Source: Streptomyces atratus
GTDB lineage: Bacteria; Actinomycetota; Actinomycetes; Streptomycetales; Streptomycetaceae
DNA: 64,000 nucleotides
Direction of reading: 5' to 3'
Assembly: GCF_014648655.1 (NCBI RefSeq)
Contig: NZ_BMRN01000001.1
Coordinates: forward strand, 62,001-126,000
The notes beneath the pieces were generated by a model. That model did no database searches and was not told the origin of the DNA. It saw only the letters and a list, made by a program, of their open reading frames with translations. Made by a program: the position numbers and the translations under genes. Positions 24,496 through 32,374 of the stretch are shown here, one piece after another. Positions within the stretch are counted from its first letter, which is position 1, and the number at the start of each line of letters is the position of its first letter.

Positions 24496-25752
24496 CTAGT
24501 TGTTGCCGCCGGTGAAGTAGTTGTGCAGTCCGGGCACCGTGAGCGAGCCGCCGAACTGGCCGGCCTGGGTCACCTTGACCTTGGTGAAGAAGGCGAAGGG
24601 TACGTTCAGCGGCGGCGGTGTCTGCGGGCTGAACGTGACCGGGATGAGGCCGAAGAGATTGCCCTTCAGCTCCTCCGTGTACATCGTCACCGTGCCGTCG
24701 CGGATGGTGGACGTGGAGCCCTTGCGCGCCTGGACATGGCCCGTGGTGCCGGCGGGGCCGACCGTCAGCTGGTGGAGGTCCTTGATGTCGATGGAGCTCG
24801 CGGTGAACTTCAGCACCTTCTTGATGGTGCCGTCCTGCGTCTTCACCTCGACGATGCCCTTGTAGTCGAGCCCATTGAGGGTGAGCAGCGAACTGTCCAG
24901 GATCCACGGGTCGGTGGGGAGCAGCGGGACGCCCGTTTCGAGGTCGGCCGCGGCCAGTGCCTCGGGGTCGGCGGTCGGACACGGGAAGCGCTCCTTGGCG
25001 CCGTCCGGGATGTCCTCGTCCTTCTTGACGTCGAGCCCCTTGGCGCTGTCGTCGAGCTCCTCGACCGACTTGCCGGCCTTGTCGGCGGCGTCGCGGATGG
25101 CGGCGGCGGTCTTGTCGGCCGTCTCCTTCACGGCGTCCGCGGCCTTCTCCGCAGGCTTCTCCGCGGGCTCGGTCGTGGCGCTCTGCGACGGCTTGGGGGA
25201 CGCGGTGGTGGCGCTCGGGGACGGGCTCGCCGTCTCCTTGTCCGGTCCGTCGAAGAGGTCCTTCAGCGCGTCGCCGACGCCCAGCGGGTCGAGCGGATTC
25301 GTCGACTTCGTGGGGGTGGGCGAGGCGCTCGGCGCAGCGGCGGCGGGTGCGTCGGCGGCCTTCGTCTCCGGCTTCGCCGCGTCGCTCGCCGACGGAGTCG
25401 CCGAGGGCTTCGGCGTCGACGTGTCGCCCTTGTCACCGGAATCGGTGGCGGACGGGGACGGGGACTTGGTCTCCGATGCGGACGGGGACGGCGACTCGCT
25501 CGGCTCGTCGGAGCGGGTCACGCAGGGACCGGGCGCGAAGGGAATGTCCGAGCTGTCGTCGGCCAGCGCGAGCTTGGGCGTGAGCCCCATGCCCACGAAG
25601 ACGGCCGTCGGCATCGCGGCGAGTGCGAAGGCCTTGCCCGCGGGTATGTGCAGCTTCGTCAGCAACGACTTCCTGGGGGCCGCGTGGCGCGGTCCGCTCC
25701 TCGTCCGGAGGTCCTCCCCGGTCGAGTTCAGCTGCGTCTCGTCACCCCGCAC
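24496..25752 (-). CDS. secreted Ser/Thr/Pro/Ala-rich surface protein
   Basis: About 418 residues. N-terminal hydrophobic signal region at ~35-65 (LHIPAGKAFALAAMPTAVFVGMGLTPKLALA), then a long low-complexity SPSPSASETKSPSPSATDS and Ala/Lys/Glu-rich helical spacer (~85-260), and a globular beta-rich C-terminus (~270-418, LLTLNGLDYKGIVEVKTQDGTIKKVLKFTASSIDI). GTG 25752 is chosen: it overlaps the DUF6114 gene stop by 11 nt, while further N-terminal sequence is out-of-frame shadow. The C-terminal domain pattern recurs in Streptomyces proteins linked to DUF6114/DUF6230 genes. Probably exported to the wall or surface. Molecular role unknown. Confidence 0.7.
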   Translation of the reverse strand: MRGDETQLNSTGEDLRTRSGPRHAAPRKSLLTKLHIPAGKAFALAAMPTAVFVGMGLTPKLALADDSSDIPFAPGPCVTRSDEPSESPSPSASETKSPSPSATDSGDKGDTSTPKPSATPSASDAAKPETKAADAPAAAAPSASPTPTKSTNPLDPLGVGDALKDLFDGPDKETASPSPSATTASPKPSQSATTEPAEKPAEKAADAVKETADKTAAAIRDAADKAGKSVEELDDSAKGLDVKKDEDIPDGAKERFPCPTADPEALAAADLETGVPLLPTDPWILDSSLLTLNGLDYKGIVEVKTQDGTIKKVLKFTASSIDIKDLHQLTVGPAGTTGHVQARKGSTSTIRDGTVTMYTEELKGNLFGLIPVTFSPQTPPPLNVPFAFFTKVKVTQAGQFGGSLTVPGLHNYFTGGNN

Positions 25753-26311
25753 GATGCCTCCCGCCGTCGGCCTCGACTGTCGTGTCGTGCTGCTCCGGCT
25801 GCTGCTGGGGCACCGTTGCCGTGCTGTGGAACTCGGGTTCGAGCTCCTGCGTACCAGGACCCGCGTCCTTGTACATCTGGCCCTGAGTACTGGCATCCAC
25901 GGCGTCGGGCTTCGGCTCGCCCGGAGCCCAGGAGATGGAGAGGGCTCCACCGAGCAGGGAGAACAGGAATCCGATCAGGAATCCGCCGATGTTGGCGACC
26001 GGTATGGAGATCAGTGCCAGCAGGATCGCGGCGACTCCGGCGAACACTCTCACGATGTGGTGGAACCACATGGTGAGGCCCAGCGTGATCAGCAGGACCC
26101 CGATGATCAGCGATCCCGCACCGGCGGTCGTGGACATCGCCAGCGTGATGTTGCCGAGGTGCATATTGGCGTACGGGAAGTACGCGATGGGTAGACCACC
26201 CACCATGGTGAACAGGCCCGCCCAGAACGGCCGGTTACCCCGCCAGGTGCGGAATCCCCGCCGGAAGACGCGGAGGTAGTGCTCGTTCTGCCCTGTGGAC
26301 TCGGGGCTCAT
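25742..26311 (-). CDS. DUF6114 multi-pass membrane protein
   Basis: 189 residues. After FRRGFRTWRGNRPFWAGLFTMVGG come four TM helices at about 27-46, 51-76, 80-102 and 108-132 (LFTMVGGLPIAYFPYAN, LAMSTTAGAGSLIIGVLLITLGL, VFAGVAAILLALISIPVANIGGFLIGFLFSLLGGALS). A charged cytoplasmic tail rich in Gln/Glu follows. The pattern is that of the DUF6114 family, always next to DUF6230 proteins in Streptomyces. Lies 94 nt after the DUF6230 gene and overlaps the secreted protein gene. No biochemical role is known to me. Confidence 0.8.
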   Translation of the reverse strand: MSPESTGQNEHYLRVFRRGFRTWRGNRPFWAGLFTMVGGLPIAYFPYANMHLGNITLAMSTTAGAGSLIIGVLLITLGLTMWFHHIVRVFAGVAAILLALISIPVANIGGFLIGFLFSLLGGALSISWAPGEPKPDAVDASTQGQMYKDAGPGTQELEPEFHSTATVPQQQPEQHDTTVEADGGRHRAG

Positions 26312-26405
26312 GGAAAACAGCTCCCTGGAACCGGTACTGCGGTGAGAAGAGAACGGGGTGGGTGGCCGGAGACGCCGAAGGGCGCTCCGGCCACCCGGGC
26401 GAGTG

Positions 26406-27062
26406 CTAGTAGCACTCCTTGCCGGGGCCGCTGTACAGCCGCAGGCTCAGGTTGCTGAGCTTGAAGGTGCCGGCGGTGGTCGCCCACGCCTCCTGCTTCA
26501 CGTCCTTCAGCACGGCCGTATCGGCGCGCTGCGCGAAGCCATTCGGGTTCGCCTGGGTTTTCGGCTGGATGCCGATCGACTCGGGGTTGTTCGGGTCCTT
26601 GAGGGAACCCGCAGCAACACCGATGTCGATCTTCTCGAAGTACGCATCGGCGTCGAGCTCGGCGATATCCAGGTACAGGTTGGTCGCCTTGACCGGCTTC
26701 TTCGGGTTCGTACCCGCCTTCAGCTGCAGCGTGACATTGCCGAGACCGAACGGAAGGTTCGGAGTGACCACCGACTGGCACATGTTGGTGATCGTGGCAT
26801 CACTGAAGCCGGACACGGCCACGGCGTGCGCCGCGTCATTGCCCTTGAGGTCCTTGCCGGTGGCGATGCTGCCGTACTGGACGAAGTTATGGCCGACGAG
26901 CCTGTCTGCGTGAACCTTGAAGCTCTGGCCGGACACGCTGAACGACGCCGCGAGGGCGCCCTGCGCGAGACCGACACCCACTGCGGCGGTCGCGACGACG
27001 CTCGGCACCATGACCAGAGCGAAACGCTTCCATCTGGTGCCGCCACGAACCTGGGAACTCAT
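26406..27062 (-). CDS. DUF6230 family exported protein
   Basis: 218 residues. N-terminal signal/TM region (RWKRFALVMVPSVVATAAVGVGLAQGALAASF) and a beta-rich mature domain (SFSVSGQSFKVHADRLVGHNFVQYGSI...NMCQSVV...LRLYSGPGKECY) with two conserved-looking cysteines. This is the DUF6230 family, often mis-annotated as cholesterol esterase; I see no Ser-hydrolase motif. ATG 27062 is fixed by the strong AAGGAGGAAAATTT just upstream. First gene of a three-gene operon with DUF6114 and a surface protein. Confidence 0.8.
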   Translation of the reverse strand: MSSQVRGGTRWKRFALVMVPSVVATAAVGVGLAQGALAASFSVSGQSFKVHADRLVGHNFVQYGSIATGKDLKGNDAAHAVAVSGFSDATITNMCQSVVTPNLPFGLGNVTLQLKAGTNPKKPVKATNLYLDIAELDADAYFEKIDIGVAAGSLKDPNNPESIGIQPKTQANPNGFAQRADTAVLKDVKQEAWATTAGTFKLSNLSLRLYSGPGKECY

Positions 27063-27414
27063 AAATTTTCCTCCTTCTCGGACGTACATCTCCGGTACGG
27101 GCGAGGGCCCGTGCTGGGATGGGAGAAGTGCTACGTCCTCGGAAAGGAGAGCGCCCGCGTACGGAGGCAGGAACCGCGTCCGAATCACCGGCGATCACCC
27201 CCGAGCGACAACCACTGGCCACGCATTCGCGCAACCTGTTCGGACAGGCCCTGCCGGACGGCAGGAACCCCCCTGTCCGGAGTCGGCGCCACTGCCGCCG
27301 ACCCACTCGGTGGGGACCCAACAGGGCCGCCGCGCCGACTGGCAGTCGGGCTGGCGTTATTGGACCGAGCCCGGCCGATCGTGGTGCATTCCCGCCCGTG
27401 GCACAAGGGGGTTC

Positions 27415-27430
27415 GTTACTCGCTAGTAAC
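27415..27430. promoter_or_regulatory. palindromic operator-like site GTTACT-N4-AGTAAC
   Basis: Perfect 6-bp dyad; a second, similar dyad TTACT-GCG-AGTAA occurs at 27546-27558. The repetition of the same half-site makes a TetR-like or other dimeric regulator plausible. Confidence 0.45.
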
Positions 27431-27445
27431 GGCCCGATAACCGAT

Positions 27446-27475
27446 GTGTGGCCGGGTGGTACCACCCGGCCACAC
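27446..27475. terminator. 30-bp perfect palindrome (hairpin)
   Basis: GTGTGGCCGGGTGGT followed directly by its complement. It can form a 13-bp stem with a 4-nt loop in RNA. It could be a second terminator behind the ybbN-type gene or a control element of the DUF6230 operon. Confidence 0.5.
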
Positions 27476-27621
27476 AGGGTGGCGCCGAACGGAAGGACGA
27501 AAGGGAAAATCGGGGTCTTTATACGGACAGATCCCGGGGAGTGATTTACTGCGAGTAACAGGCCATACCTTTATCAAGATTTGGTAAAGCGGGGCCGCCT
27601 CTTATCGCCCGATCGCGAAAA

Positions 27622-27652
27622 CGGCCGTGGCACCCCGGGGGCGCCACGGCCG
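27622..27652 (-). terminator. terminator after the YbbN-type gene
   Basis: 10-bp stem CGGCCGTGGC/GCCACGGCCG around a GC-rich loop, 10 nt past the stop of the minus-strand thioredoxin-TPR gene. Confidence 0.7.
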
Positions 27653-27662
27653 CGTTGTCACA

Positions 27663-28643
27663 TCAGAACAAGACCCGCGCCAGCGCCGTACGCGCGGCGC
27701 CGACCCGCGGATCGTCGGGGCCGATCACCTCGAACAGCTCCAACAGCCGCACCCGCGCCGTGTCCCGGTCGTCGCCGAAAGTACGGCGCACCGTCTCGAC
27801 GAGCCGCCCGAAGGCGTCCTCCACATGCCCGCCGACCAGATCCAGATCGGCGGCCGCGAGCTGCGCCGTGACGTCGGCCGGGTTCTCCGCCGCGTCCTTG
27901 CGGACCTGCTGCGGGTCCATGTCCTTGACCCGGGCGAGCAGTTCGGCCTGGGCGAGACCGAGCTTGGCCTCCGTGTTGGCCGGGTCCTCGGACAGGACGT
28001 TCTTGTACGCCCGGACGGCACCGGCGAAGTCGCTGGCATCCAGGGCCTGTACGGCCGCTTCCAGCAGGGCGTCGTACGGACCGGCGGGTTCCTCGACAGG
28101 AGCCTCGCCGGCCCCCTCGGCGGACGCCGCGTCCTGGTCGACCACGATCCCGGTGAGCCCGAACCGCTCCTCACCGACCTGGATCAACTGGTCGAGCGTC
28201 TGCCGGATCTGGGCTTCGGGGGCCGCGCCCTGGAAGAGCGGGAGGGCCTGCCCGGCGACGACGGCGAAGACCGCCGGGATGCCCTGGATGCCGAACTGCT
28301 GCATCAGCATCTGATTGGCGTCGACATCGACCTTGGCCAGCACGAAGCGGCCGTTGTACTCATGGGCCAGGCGCTCCAGGAGCGGCCCCAGCTGCTTGCA
28401 CGGCTCGCACCACTCGGCCCAGAAGTCGATGACGACCGGGACCTCGGCGGAGCGCTGGAGGACATCGCTCTCGAAGCCCGCCTCATCGACATCGATCACC
28501 AGGGCGGACGGCGGCACGGCACCGCCACCACCCTGCCGGGCGGCCTCGGCACGGGCCTGCTCCGCCTTCACCTTGGCCTCGCCGGCCGCCTTCACCGCGG
28601 CGAGGTCGACGACGCCGCTCATGGACATGTTCCTAGGCTGCAT
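27663..28643 (-). CDS. YbbN/CnoX-type thioredoxin-like protein with TPR region
   Basis: 326 residues. A charged Ala-rich helix (12-36) precedes a thioredoxin domain with VVIDFWAEWCEPCKQLGP (Cys79, Cys82) and cis-Pro motif GIQGIPAVFAVVAGQALP. The C-terminal half (~185-326) is made of TPR-like helices (LEAAVQALDASDFAGAVRAYKNVLSEDPANTEAKLGLAQAELL). This is the co-chaperone YbbN/CnoX architecture; such proteins hold oxidised clients for GroEL/DnaK (family knowledge). The CxxC here, unlike E. coli YbbN (SxxC), could give real redox activity. ATG 28643 follows GGGGAGGATGTACGT. Divergent from a TetR gene. Confidence 0.85.
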   Translation of the reverse strand: MQPRNMSMSGVVDLAAVKAAGEAKVKAEQARAEAARQGGGGAVPPSALVIDVDEAGFESDVLQRSAEVPVVIDFWAEWCEPCKQLGPLLERLAHEYNGRFVLAKVDVDANQMLMQQFGIQGIPAVFAVVAGQALPLFQGAAPEAQIRQTLDQLIQVGEERFGLTGIVVDQDAASAEGAGEAPVEEPAGPYDALLEAAVQALDASDFAGAVRAYKNVLSEDPANTEAKLGLAQAELLARVKDMDPQQVRKDAAENPADVTAQLAAADLDLVGGHVEDAFGRLVETVRRTFGDDRDTARVRLLELFEVIGPDDPRVGAARTALARVLF

Positions 28644-28844
28644 ACGTACATCCTCCCCCCTTGGCACGCCGATACGGAAAGCGAGACGGAAACCGCACCC
28701 GTCCGCGATCCCCGCCGGTGTGCGGGGGGCACGGACAGACACGGTCCGAGGGCCCCTGAAAGACCCGTTTCGGCGCCGGGTCCCCACCCGGTGCCTGTGG
28801 CTGTCGTTCGGTCGTGGCGCGTCACGACGGCATGACCATCGTCT
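28644..28844. other. left part of the divergent ybbN-type/TetR intergenic region
   Basis: Part of a 319-nt divergent region. No gene or clear structure is seen in this left portion; the operator-like sites lie in the right portion (28845-28951). Confidence 0.4.
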
Positions 28845-28867
28845 TTACGCTACGACCCGTAGCGTAA
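28845..28867. promoter_or_regulatory. perfect 10-bp inverted repeat, candidate operator
   Basis: TTACGCTACG-ACC-CGTAGCGTAA. The size and 3-nt spacer are typical for TetR-family sites. It lies between divergent genes, about 100 nt before the TetR gene. Confidence 0.6.
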
Positions 28868-28924
28868 CTTCCCGGTATCCCTCACGCACACGTACGTTCG
28901 GTGATCTGTCTCACGGCGAACGGG

Positions 28925-28951
28925 ACCGGTCGGTTCTACTTACTGACCGGT
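28925..28951. promoter_or_regulatory. TetR operator-like site adjacent to the regulator gene
   Basis: ACCGGTCGGT (28925-28934) and ACTGACCGGT (28942-28951) form a 10-bp inverted repeat with one mismatch and a 7-nt spacer, ending 11 nt before the tetR ATG. A binding protein here would block translation-proximal transcription, which fits autorepression. Confidence 0.6.
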
Positions 28952-28962
28952 ATGGTCGCGGC

Positions 28963-29592
28963 ATGCTGAGCCACAGCCGCCCCAAACCCCTTCGAACGGG
29001 ACGTCCACGCAGCGCCGCGGCCGATGAAGCGATCCTGGAGGCGACCAGAGCCTCTCTGGTCGACCTCGGCTGGTCGAAGCTGACGATGAGCGACGTGGCG
29101 ACGCGGGCCGGGGTCGCCAAGACGACCCTGTACCGGCGGTGGGCGGGCAAGAACGAGCTGGTCGTGGACGCCGTCGCGGTCCTCTTCGACGAGCTGGAGC
29201 TGCCCGATCTGGGCAGCCTGTCGGCCGATGTGCAGGCGGTGGTGCTGCAGTTCGCCGCGCTGCTGAAGCGGCCGGAGACCCAGACGGCACTGATGGCGGT
29301 GGTCGCGGAGTCGACCCGCGACGAGGCGCTGCGAGCCCGGATCCGCGACTCGATCGTGGACCGGCAGAAGCGGCTGGTACTTCAGGGGCGCCAACGGGCC
29401 CAGGAGCGCGGGGAGTTGCCCGTCGAGCAGGACGAGGCCGTGGCGGCGACGACCGACGATCTGATCTTCGACGTGATCGCCGGCGCGGTCGTGCACCGGG
29501 CCCTGGTGAGCGCCGAACCCGTCGACGAGGACTGGGCCCGGCGCTTCACCGTGCTGCTGCTCGCGGGGCTGGGGTCGGCGGCCTCCGCGTAA
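28963..29592 (+). CDS. TetR/AcrR-family transcriptional regulator
   Basis: 209 residues. N-terminal HTH: ADEAILEATRASLVDLGWSKLTMSDVATRAGVAKTTLYRRWAGKNELVVDAVAVLF, textbook TetR. The C-terminal ligand domain (TetR_C_16/AcrR-like) is all-helical with no diagnostic residues. ATG 28963. Palindromes just upstream suggest autorepression and possibly control of the divergent gene. Convergent with the icmA gene. Ligand unknown. Confidence 0.9.
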   Translation: MLSHSRPKPLRTGRPRSAAADEAILEATRASLVDLGWSKLTMSDVATRAGVAKTTLYRRWAGKNELVVDAVAVLFDELELPDLGSLSADVQAVVLQFAALLKRPETQTALMAVVAESTRDEALRARIRDSIVDRQKRLVLQGRQRAQERGELPVEQDEAVAATTDDLIFDVIAGAVVHRALVSAEPVDEDWARRFTVLLLAGLGSAASA

Positions 29593-29646
29593 CGGGGGGG
29601 CTGTTGCCGCCGAGCGCAGCTGCCGAGCACGACCACCGACCGCCCG

Positions 29647-31347
29647 TCAGAAGCCGGGCGGCTCCGTGTAGGTGCCCCATTCGTCGCGCAGAACTCCGCA
29701 GATCTCGCCGAGCGTCGCCTCGGCCCGTACCGCGTCGAGCATCGGCCCGATCATGTTGGAGCCGTCGCGGGCGGCGGCCAGCATCGCCTCCAGCGCCGAC
29801 TTGACCCGTGCGTCGTCGCGGGCGTCCTTGCGGCTGCCGAGCACCCGGACCTGCTCGCGCTCGACCTCGTGGCTGACTCGCAGGATCTCCAGGTCGCCGG
29901 TGACCGAGCCGTGGTGGACGTTGACGCCGACGACGCGCTTGTCGCCCTTCTCCAGCGACTGCTGGTACTGGAAGGCGGACTCGGCGATCTCGCCGGTGAA
30001 CCAGCCGTCCTCGATACCGCGCAGGATGCCGGAGGTGATGGGCCCGATGGGGTGCTGCCCGTCCGGGTGGGCCCGGGCGCCGCGTTCCTTGATCTGGTCG
30101 AAGATCTTCTCGGCGTCGGCCTCGATCCGGTCGGTGAGCTGCTCGACGTACCAGGAACCGCCCAGCGGGTCGGCCACATTGGCCACGCCGGTCTCCTCCA
30201 TCAGCACCTGCTGGGTGCGCAGCGCGATCTCGGCGGCCTGCGCGGAGGGGAGCGCGAGGGTCTCGTCGAGGGCGTTGGTGTGCAGCGAGTTGGTGCCGCC
30301 GAGGACCGCGGAGAGCGCCTCGACCGCCGTCCGTACGACGTTGTTGTACGGCTGCTGGGCGGTGAGCGAGACACCGGCGGTCTGGGTGTGGAAGCGGAGC
30401 CACTGCGCCTTGTCGGTCTTCGCCCCGTACGTCTCCTTCATCCAGCGGGCCCAGATGCGGCGGGCCGCGCGGAACTTGGCGATCTCCTCGAAGAAGTCGA
30501 GGTGCGCGTCGAAGAAGAAGGAGAGGCCGGGCGCGAAGGTGTCGACGTCCAGCCCGCGGGAGAGGCCGAGCTCCACGTAGCCGAAGCCGTCGGCGAGGGT
30601 GTACGCGAGCTCCTGCGCGGCCGTCGCCCCGGCCTCGCGGATGTGGTAGCCGGAGACGGAGAGCGGCTTGTAGGCGGGGATGTCGCGGGCGCAGTGCTCC
30701 ATCAGGTCGCCGATGAGGCGCAGATGGGGCTCGGGCTGGAAGAGCCACTCCTTCTGCGCGATGTACTCCTTGAAGATGTCGGTCTGGAGCGTGCCGTTGA
30801 GCACGCCCGGGTCGACCCCCTGGCGCTCGGCGGCGACCAGGTACATGCAGAAGACCGGGACGGCGGGGCCGCTGATCGTCATGGACGTCGTGACGTCGCC
30901 GAGCGGGATGTCCTTGAAGAGGATCTCCATGTCGGCGGCGGAGTCGATGGCCACGCCGCAGTGCCCGACCTCGCCGAGCGAGCGGGGATCGTCGGAGTCG
31001 CGGCCCATCAGGGTCGGCATGTCGAAGGCGACGCTGAGCCCGCCGCCGCCCGCGGCGAGGATCATCTTGTAGCGCTCGTTGGTCTGCTCGGCGTTGCCGA
31101 AGCCGGCGAACTGGCGGATGGTCCAGGTCCGGCCGCGGTAGCCGGTCGGGTAGAGCCCCCGGGTGAAGGGGTACTCGCCGGGCCAGCCGATCCGCTCGAA
31201 TCCCTCGTACGTGTCCCCGGGGCGGGGGCCGTACGCGGGTTCCACGGGATCCCCGGAGAGTGTGGTGAAGTCCGCGTCACGCTTGCGGGCCTTGTCGTAA
31301 CGGGCCTGCCAGCGGCGGCGGCCTTCCTCGATCGCGTCAGCGTCCAT
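29647..31347 (-). CDS. icmA: isobutyryl-CoA mutase large subunit
   Basis: 566 residues, exactly the length reported for Streptomyces IcmA. This is the acyl-CoA binding barrel subunit of the B12-dependent enzyme that interconverts isobutyryl-CoA and n-butyryl-CoA; the cobalamin-binding small subunit IcmB is encoded elsewhere. The methylmalonyl-CoA mutase residues Tyr and Arg are replaced by Phe80 (TIRQFAGF) and Gln198 (KEYIAQKE), the known isobutyryl-type pair. Other family motifs (GLSVAFDMPTLMG, SVSGYHIREAGATAAQELAYTLADG, NVADPLGGSWYVE) are intact. ATG 31347. Feeds valine and butyrate carbon into polyketide precursors. MeaB at 46.5 kb is a likely repair chaperone. Confidence 0.92.
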   Translation of the reverse strand: MDADAIEEGRRRWQARYDKARKRDADFTTLSGDPVEPAYGPRPGDTYEGFERIGWPGEYPFTRGLYPTGYRGRTWTIRQFAGFGNAEQTNERYKMILAAGGGGLSVAFDMPTLMGRDSDDPRSLGEVGHCGVAIDSAADMEILFKDIPLGDVTTSMTISGPAVPVFCMYLVAAERQGVDPGVLNGTLQTDIFKEYIAQKEWLFQPEPHLRLIGDLMEHCARDIPAYKPLSVSGYHIREAGATAAQELAYTLADGFGYVELGLSRGLDVDTFAPGLSFFFDAHLDFFEEIAKFRAARRIWARWMKETYGAKTDKAQWLRFHTQTAGVSLTAQQPYNNVVRTAVEALSAVLGGTNSLHTNALDETLALPSAQAAEIALRTQQVLMEETGVANVADPLGGSWYVEQLTDRIEADAEKIFDQIKERGARAHPDGQHPIGPITSGILRGIEDGWFTGEIAESAFQYQQSLEKGDKRVVGVNVHHGSVTGDLEILRVSHEVEREQVRVLGSRKDARDDARVKSALEAMLAAARDGSNMIGPMLDAVRAEATLGEICGVLRDEWGTYTEPPGF

Positions 31348-31389
31348 ACCATCGAATTTACTAGGACGTCCTAGTAAATGTCGATGGCA

Positions 31390-31418
31390 AACCGCCCGGT
31401 GCTTCGCACGGGGCGGTT
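31390..31418 (-). terminator. terminator after the MFS-MarR-DUF3817 unit
   Basis: 13-bp stem with one mismatch closed by a GC-TTC-GC tip, located between the DUF3817 stop and the icmA start on the minus strand. Confidence 0.65.
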
Positions 31419-31457
31419 CGGAAGGAAGGCGCGGGGCAGGACGTCCGCCCGGCGGCC

Positions 31458-31790
31458 TCAGGCCTTGACGGTCACCGGAGAGCCATCGGCGACCAGCGGC
31501 TCGACCTCGCGGACGACCTTGCGCTCGACGAAGAACGCGGCCGTCGGGATCGTGCCGGAGATCAGCACCCAGAGCAGCTTGCCCACCGGCCACTTCGCCT
31601 TGGAGCCCAGGTCGAAGGCGAAGATCAGGTAGATGATGTAGAGCACGCCATGGATCTGGGAGACGACGAGCGTCAGATCCTTGCCCATCTCGAAGCCGTA
31701 CTTGAAGACCATGCAGGTGCAGAGCACCAGCAACATGACTGCGGTGACGTAGGCCATCACCCGGTACCGGGTCAGCACACTGCGTTTCAT
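31458..31790 (-). CDS. DUF3817 membrane protein
   Basis: 110 residues with three TM helices (~9-29 YRVMAYVTAVMLLVLCTCMVF, ~41-60 VSQIHGVLYIIYLIFAFDLG, ~66-86 WPVGKLLWVLISGTIPTAAFFVE). The HGVLYIIYLIFAFDLGSKAKWP segment is the DUF3817 hallmark, related to YdzA and small integral membrane proteins. ATG 31790. Encoded 64 nt after a MarR-type regulator on the same strand. A second DUF3817 gene is at 35279-35629. No function known. Confidence 0.85.
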   Translation of the reverse strand: MKRSVLTRYRVMAYVTAVMLLVLCTCMVFKYGFEMGKDLTLVVSQIHGVLYIIYLIFAFDLGSKAKWPVGKLLWVLISGTIPTAAFFVERKVVREVEPLVADGSPVTVKA

Positions 31791-31854
31791 GGCATCGAGC
31801 GTAACCGGACGCCGGGGGCGATCTTGCAGCGGGCCGGGCCCTCGAAATGTCGTC

Positions 31855-32364
31855 CTATGCCTCTTCGAAATCCTTGGCCGCGATCCGCAACGGCCGCAGC
31901 ATGGCGAAGATCTCCGCGCACTCCTCGGCGTCGTACACCCCCAGCCCGAACTCCATGTCGACCAGGTCCTTGGTCGCGGCCTCGACGACCTCCCGGCCCT
32001 TGTCGGTGATGGAGGCGAGGGTTCCGCGGCCGTCGTTCGGGTTCGGGCGCTTGGCGACCAGGCCGGAGCGCACCAGCCGGTCCACCGTGTTCGTGACGGA
32101 GGTGGGGTGGACCATGAGCCGCTCACCGATCTTGGACATCGGCAGCTCACCGGCCTTGGAGAAGGTGAGCAGCACCAGCGCCTCGTACCGCGCGAAGGTC
32201 AGGCCGTACGGCTTGACGACCGCGTCGACCTCGGCGAGCAGGATCTGCTGCGCGCGCATGATCGAGGTGATCGCCCCCATCGAGGGCACCGGGCCCCAGC
32301 GCTGCTGCCAGAGTTCGTCGGCGCGGGCGATGGGATCGAAGGGAAGACTGAGCGGCTTCGGCAC
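31855..32364 (-). CDS. MarR-family transcriptional regulator
   Basis: 169 residues. Winged-helix core: AVVKPYGLTFARYEALVLLTFSKAGELPMSKIGERLMVHPTSVTNTVDRLVRSGLVAKRPNPNDGRGTLASITDKG, with the Asp/Arg wing motif (D-x-R-G-x-x-x-x-x-x-T). The GTG at 32364 (VPKPLSLPFD) is the family start; the GTG at 32382 adds six residues. It lies 10 nt after the MFS exporter gene on the same strand and may regulate it. Confidence 0.85.
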   Translation of the reverse strand: MPKPLSLPFDPIARADELWQQRWGPVPSMGAITSIMRAQQILLAEVDAVVKPYGLTFARYEALVLLTFSKAGELPMSKIGERLMVHPTSVTNTVDRLVRSGLVAKRPNPNDGRGTLASITDKGREVVEAATKDLVDMEFGLGVYDAEECAEIFAMLRPLRIAAKDFEEA

Positions 32365-32374
32365 GGCACCGACC

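Larger units (their letters stand above)
27063..27621. other. long upstream region of the DUF6230 operon with palindromes
   Basis: About 560 nt without a supported gene. It holds GTTACT-CGCT-AGTAAC (27415-27430), a 30-bp perfect palindrome (27446-27475) and TTACT-GCG-AGTAA (27546-27558). The two TTACT/AGTAA dyads flank the long palindrome. The operon promoter is expected here. Short open frames on both strands lack coding bias. Confidence 0.5.

Noticed and set aside
27446..27475. tRNA-like or attachment site reading of the long palindrome
   Set aside because: A simple perfect palindrome with no cloverleaf and no second copy in the window.
27119..27544. Possible short gene upstream of the DUF6230 operon
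   Set aside because: No third-position bias, crosses the palindromes, and no similarity pattern.
31458..32150. 230-aa form of the DUF3817 protein
   Set aside because: The first 120 residues are an out-of-frame shadow of the MarR gene; the membrane protein starts at ATG 31790.
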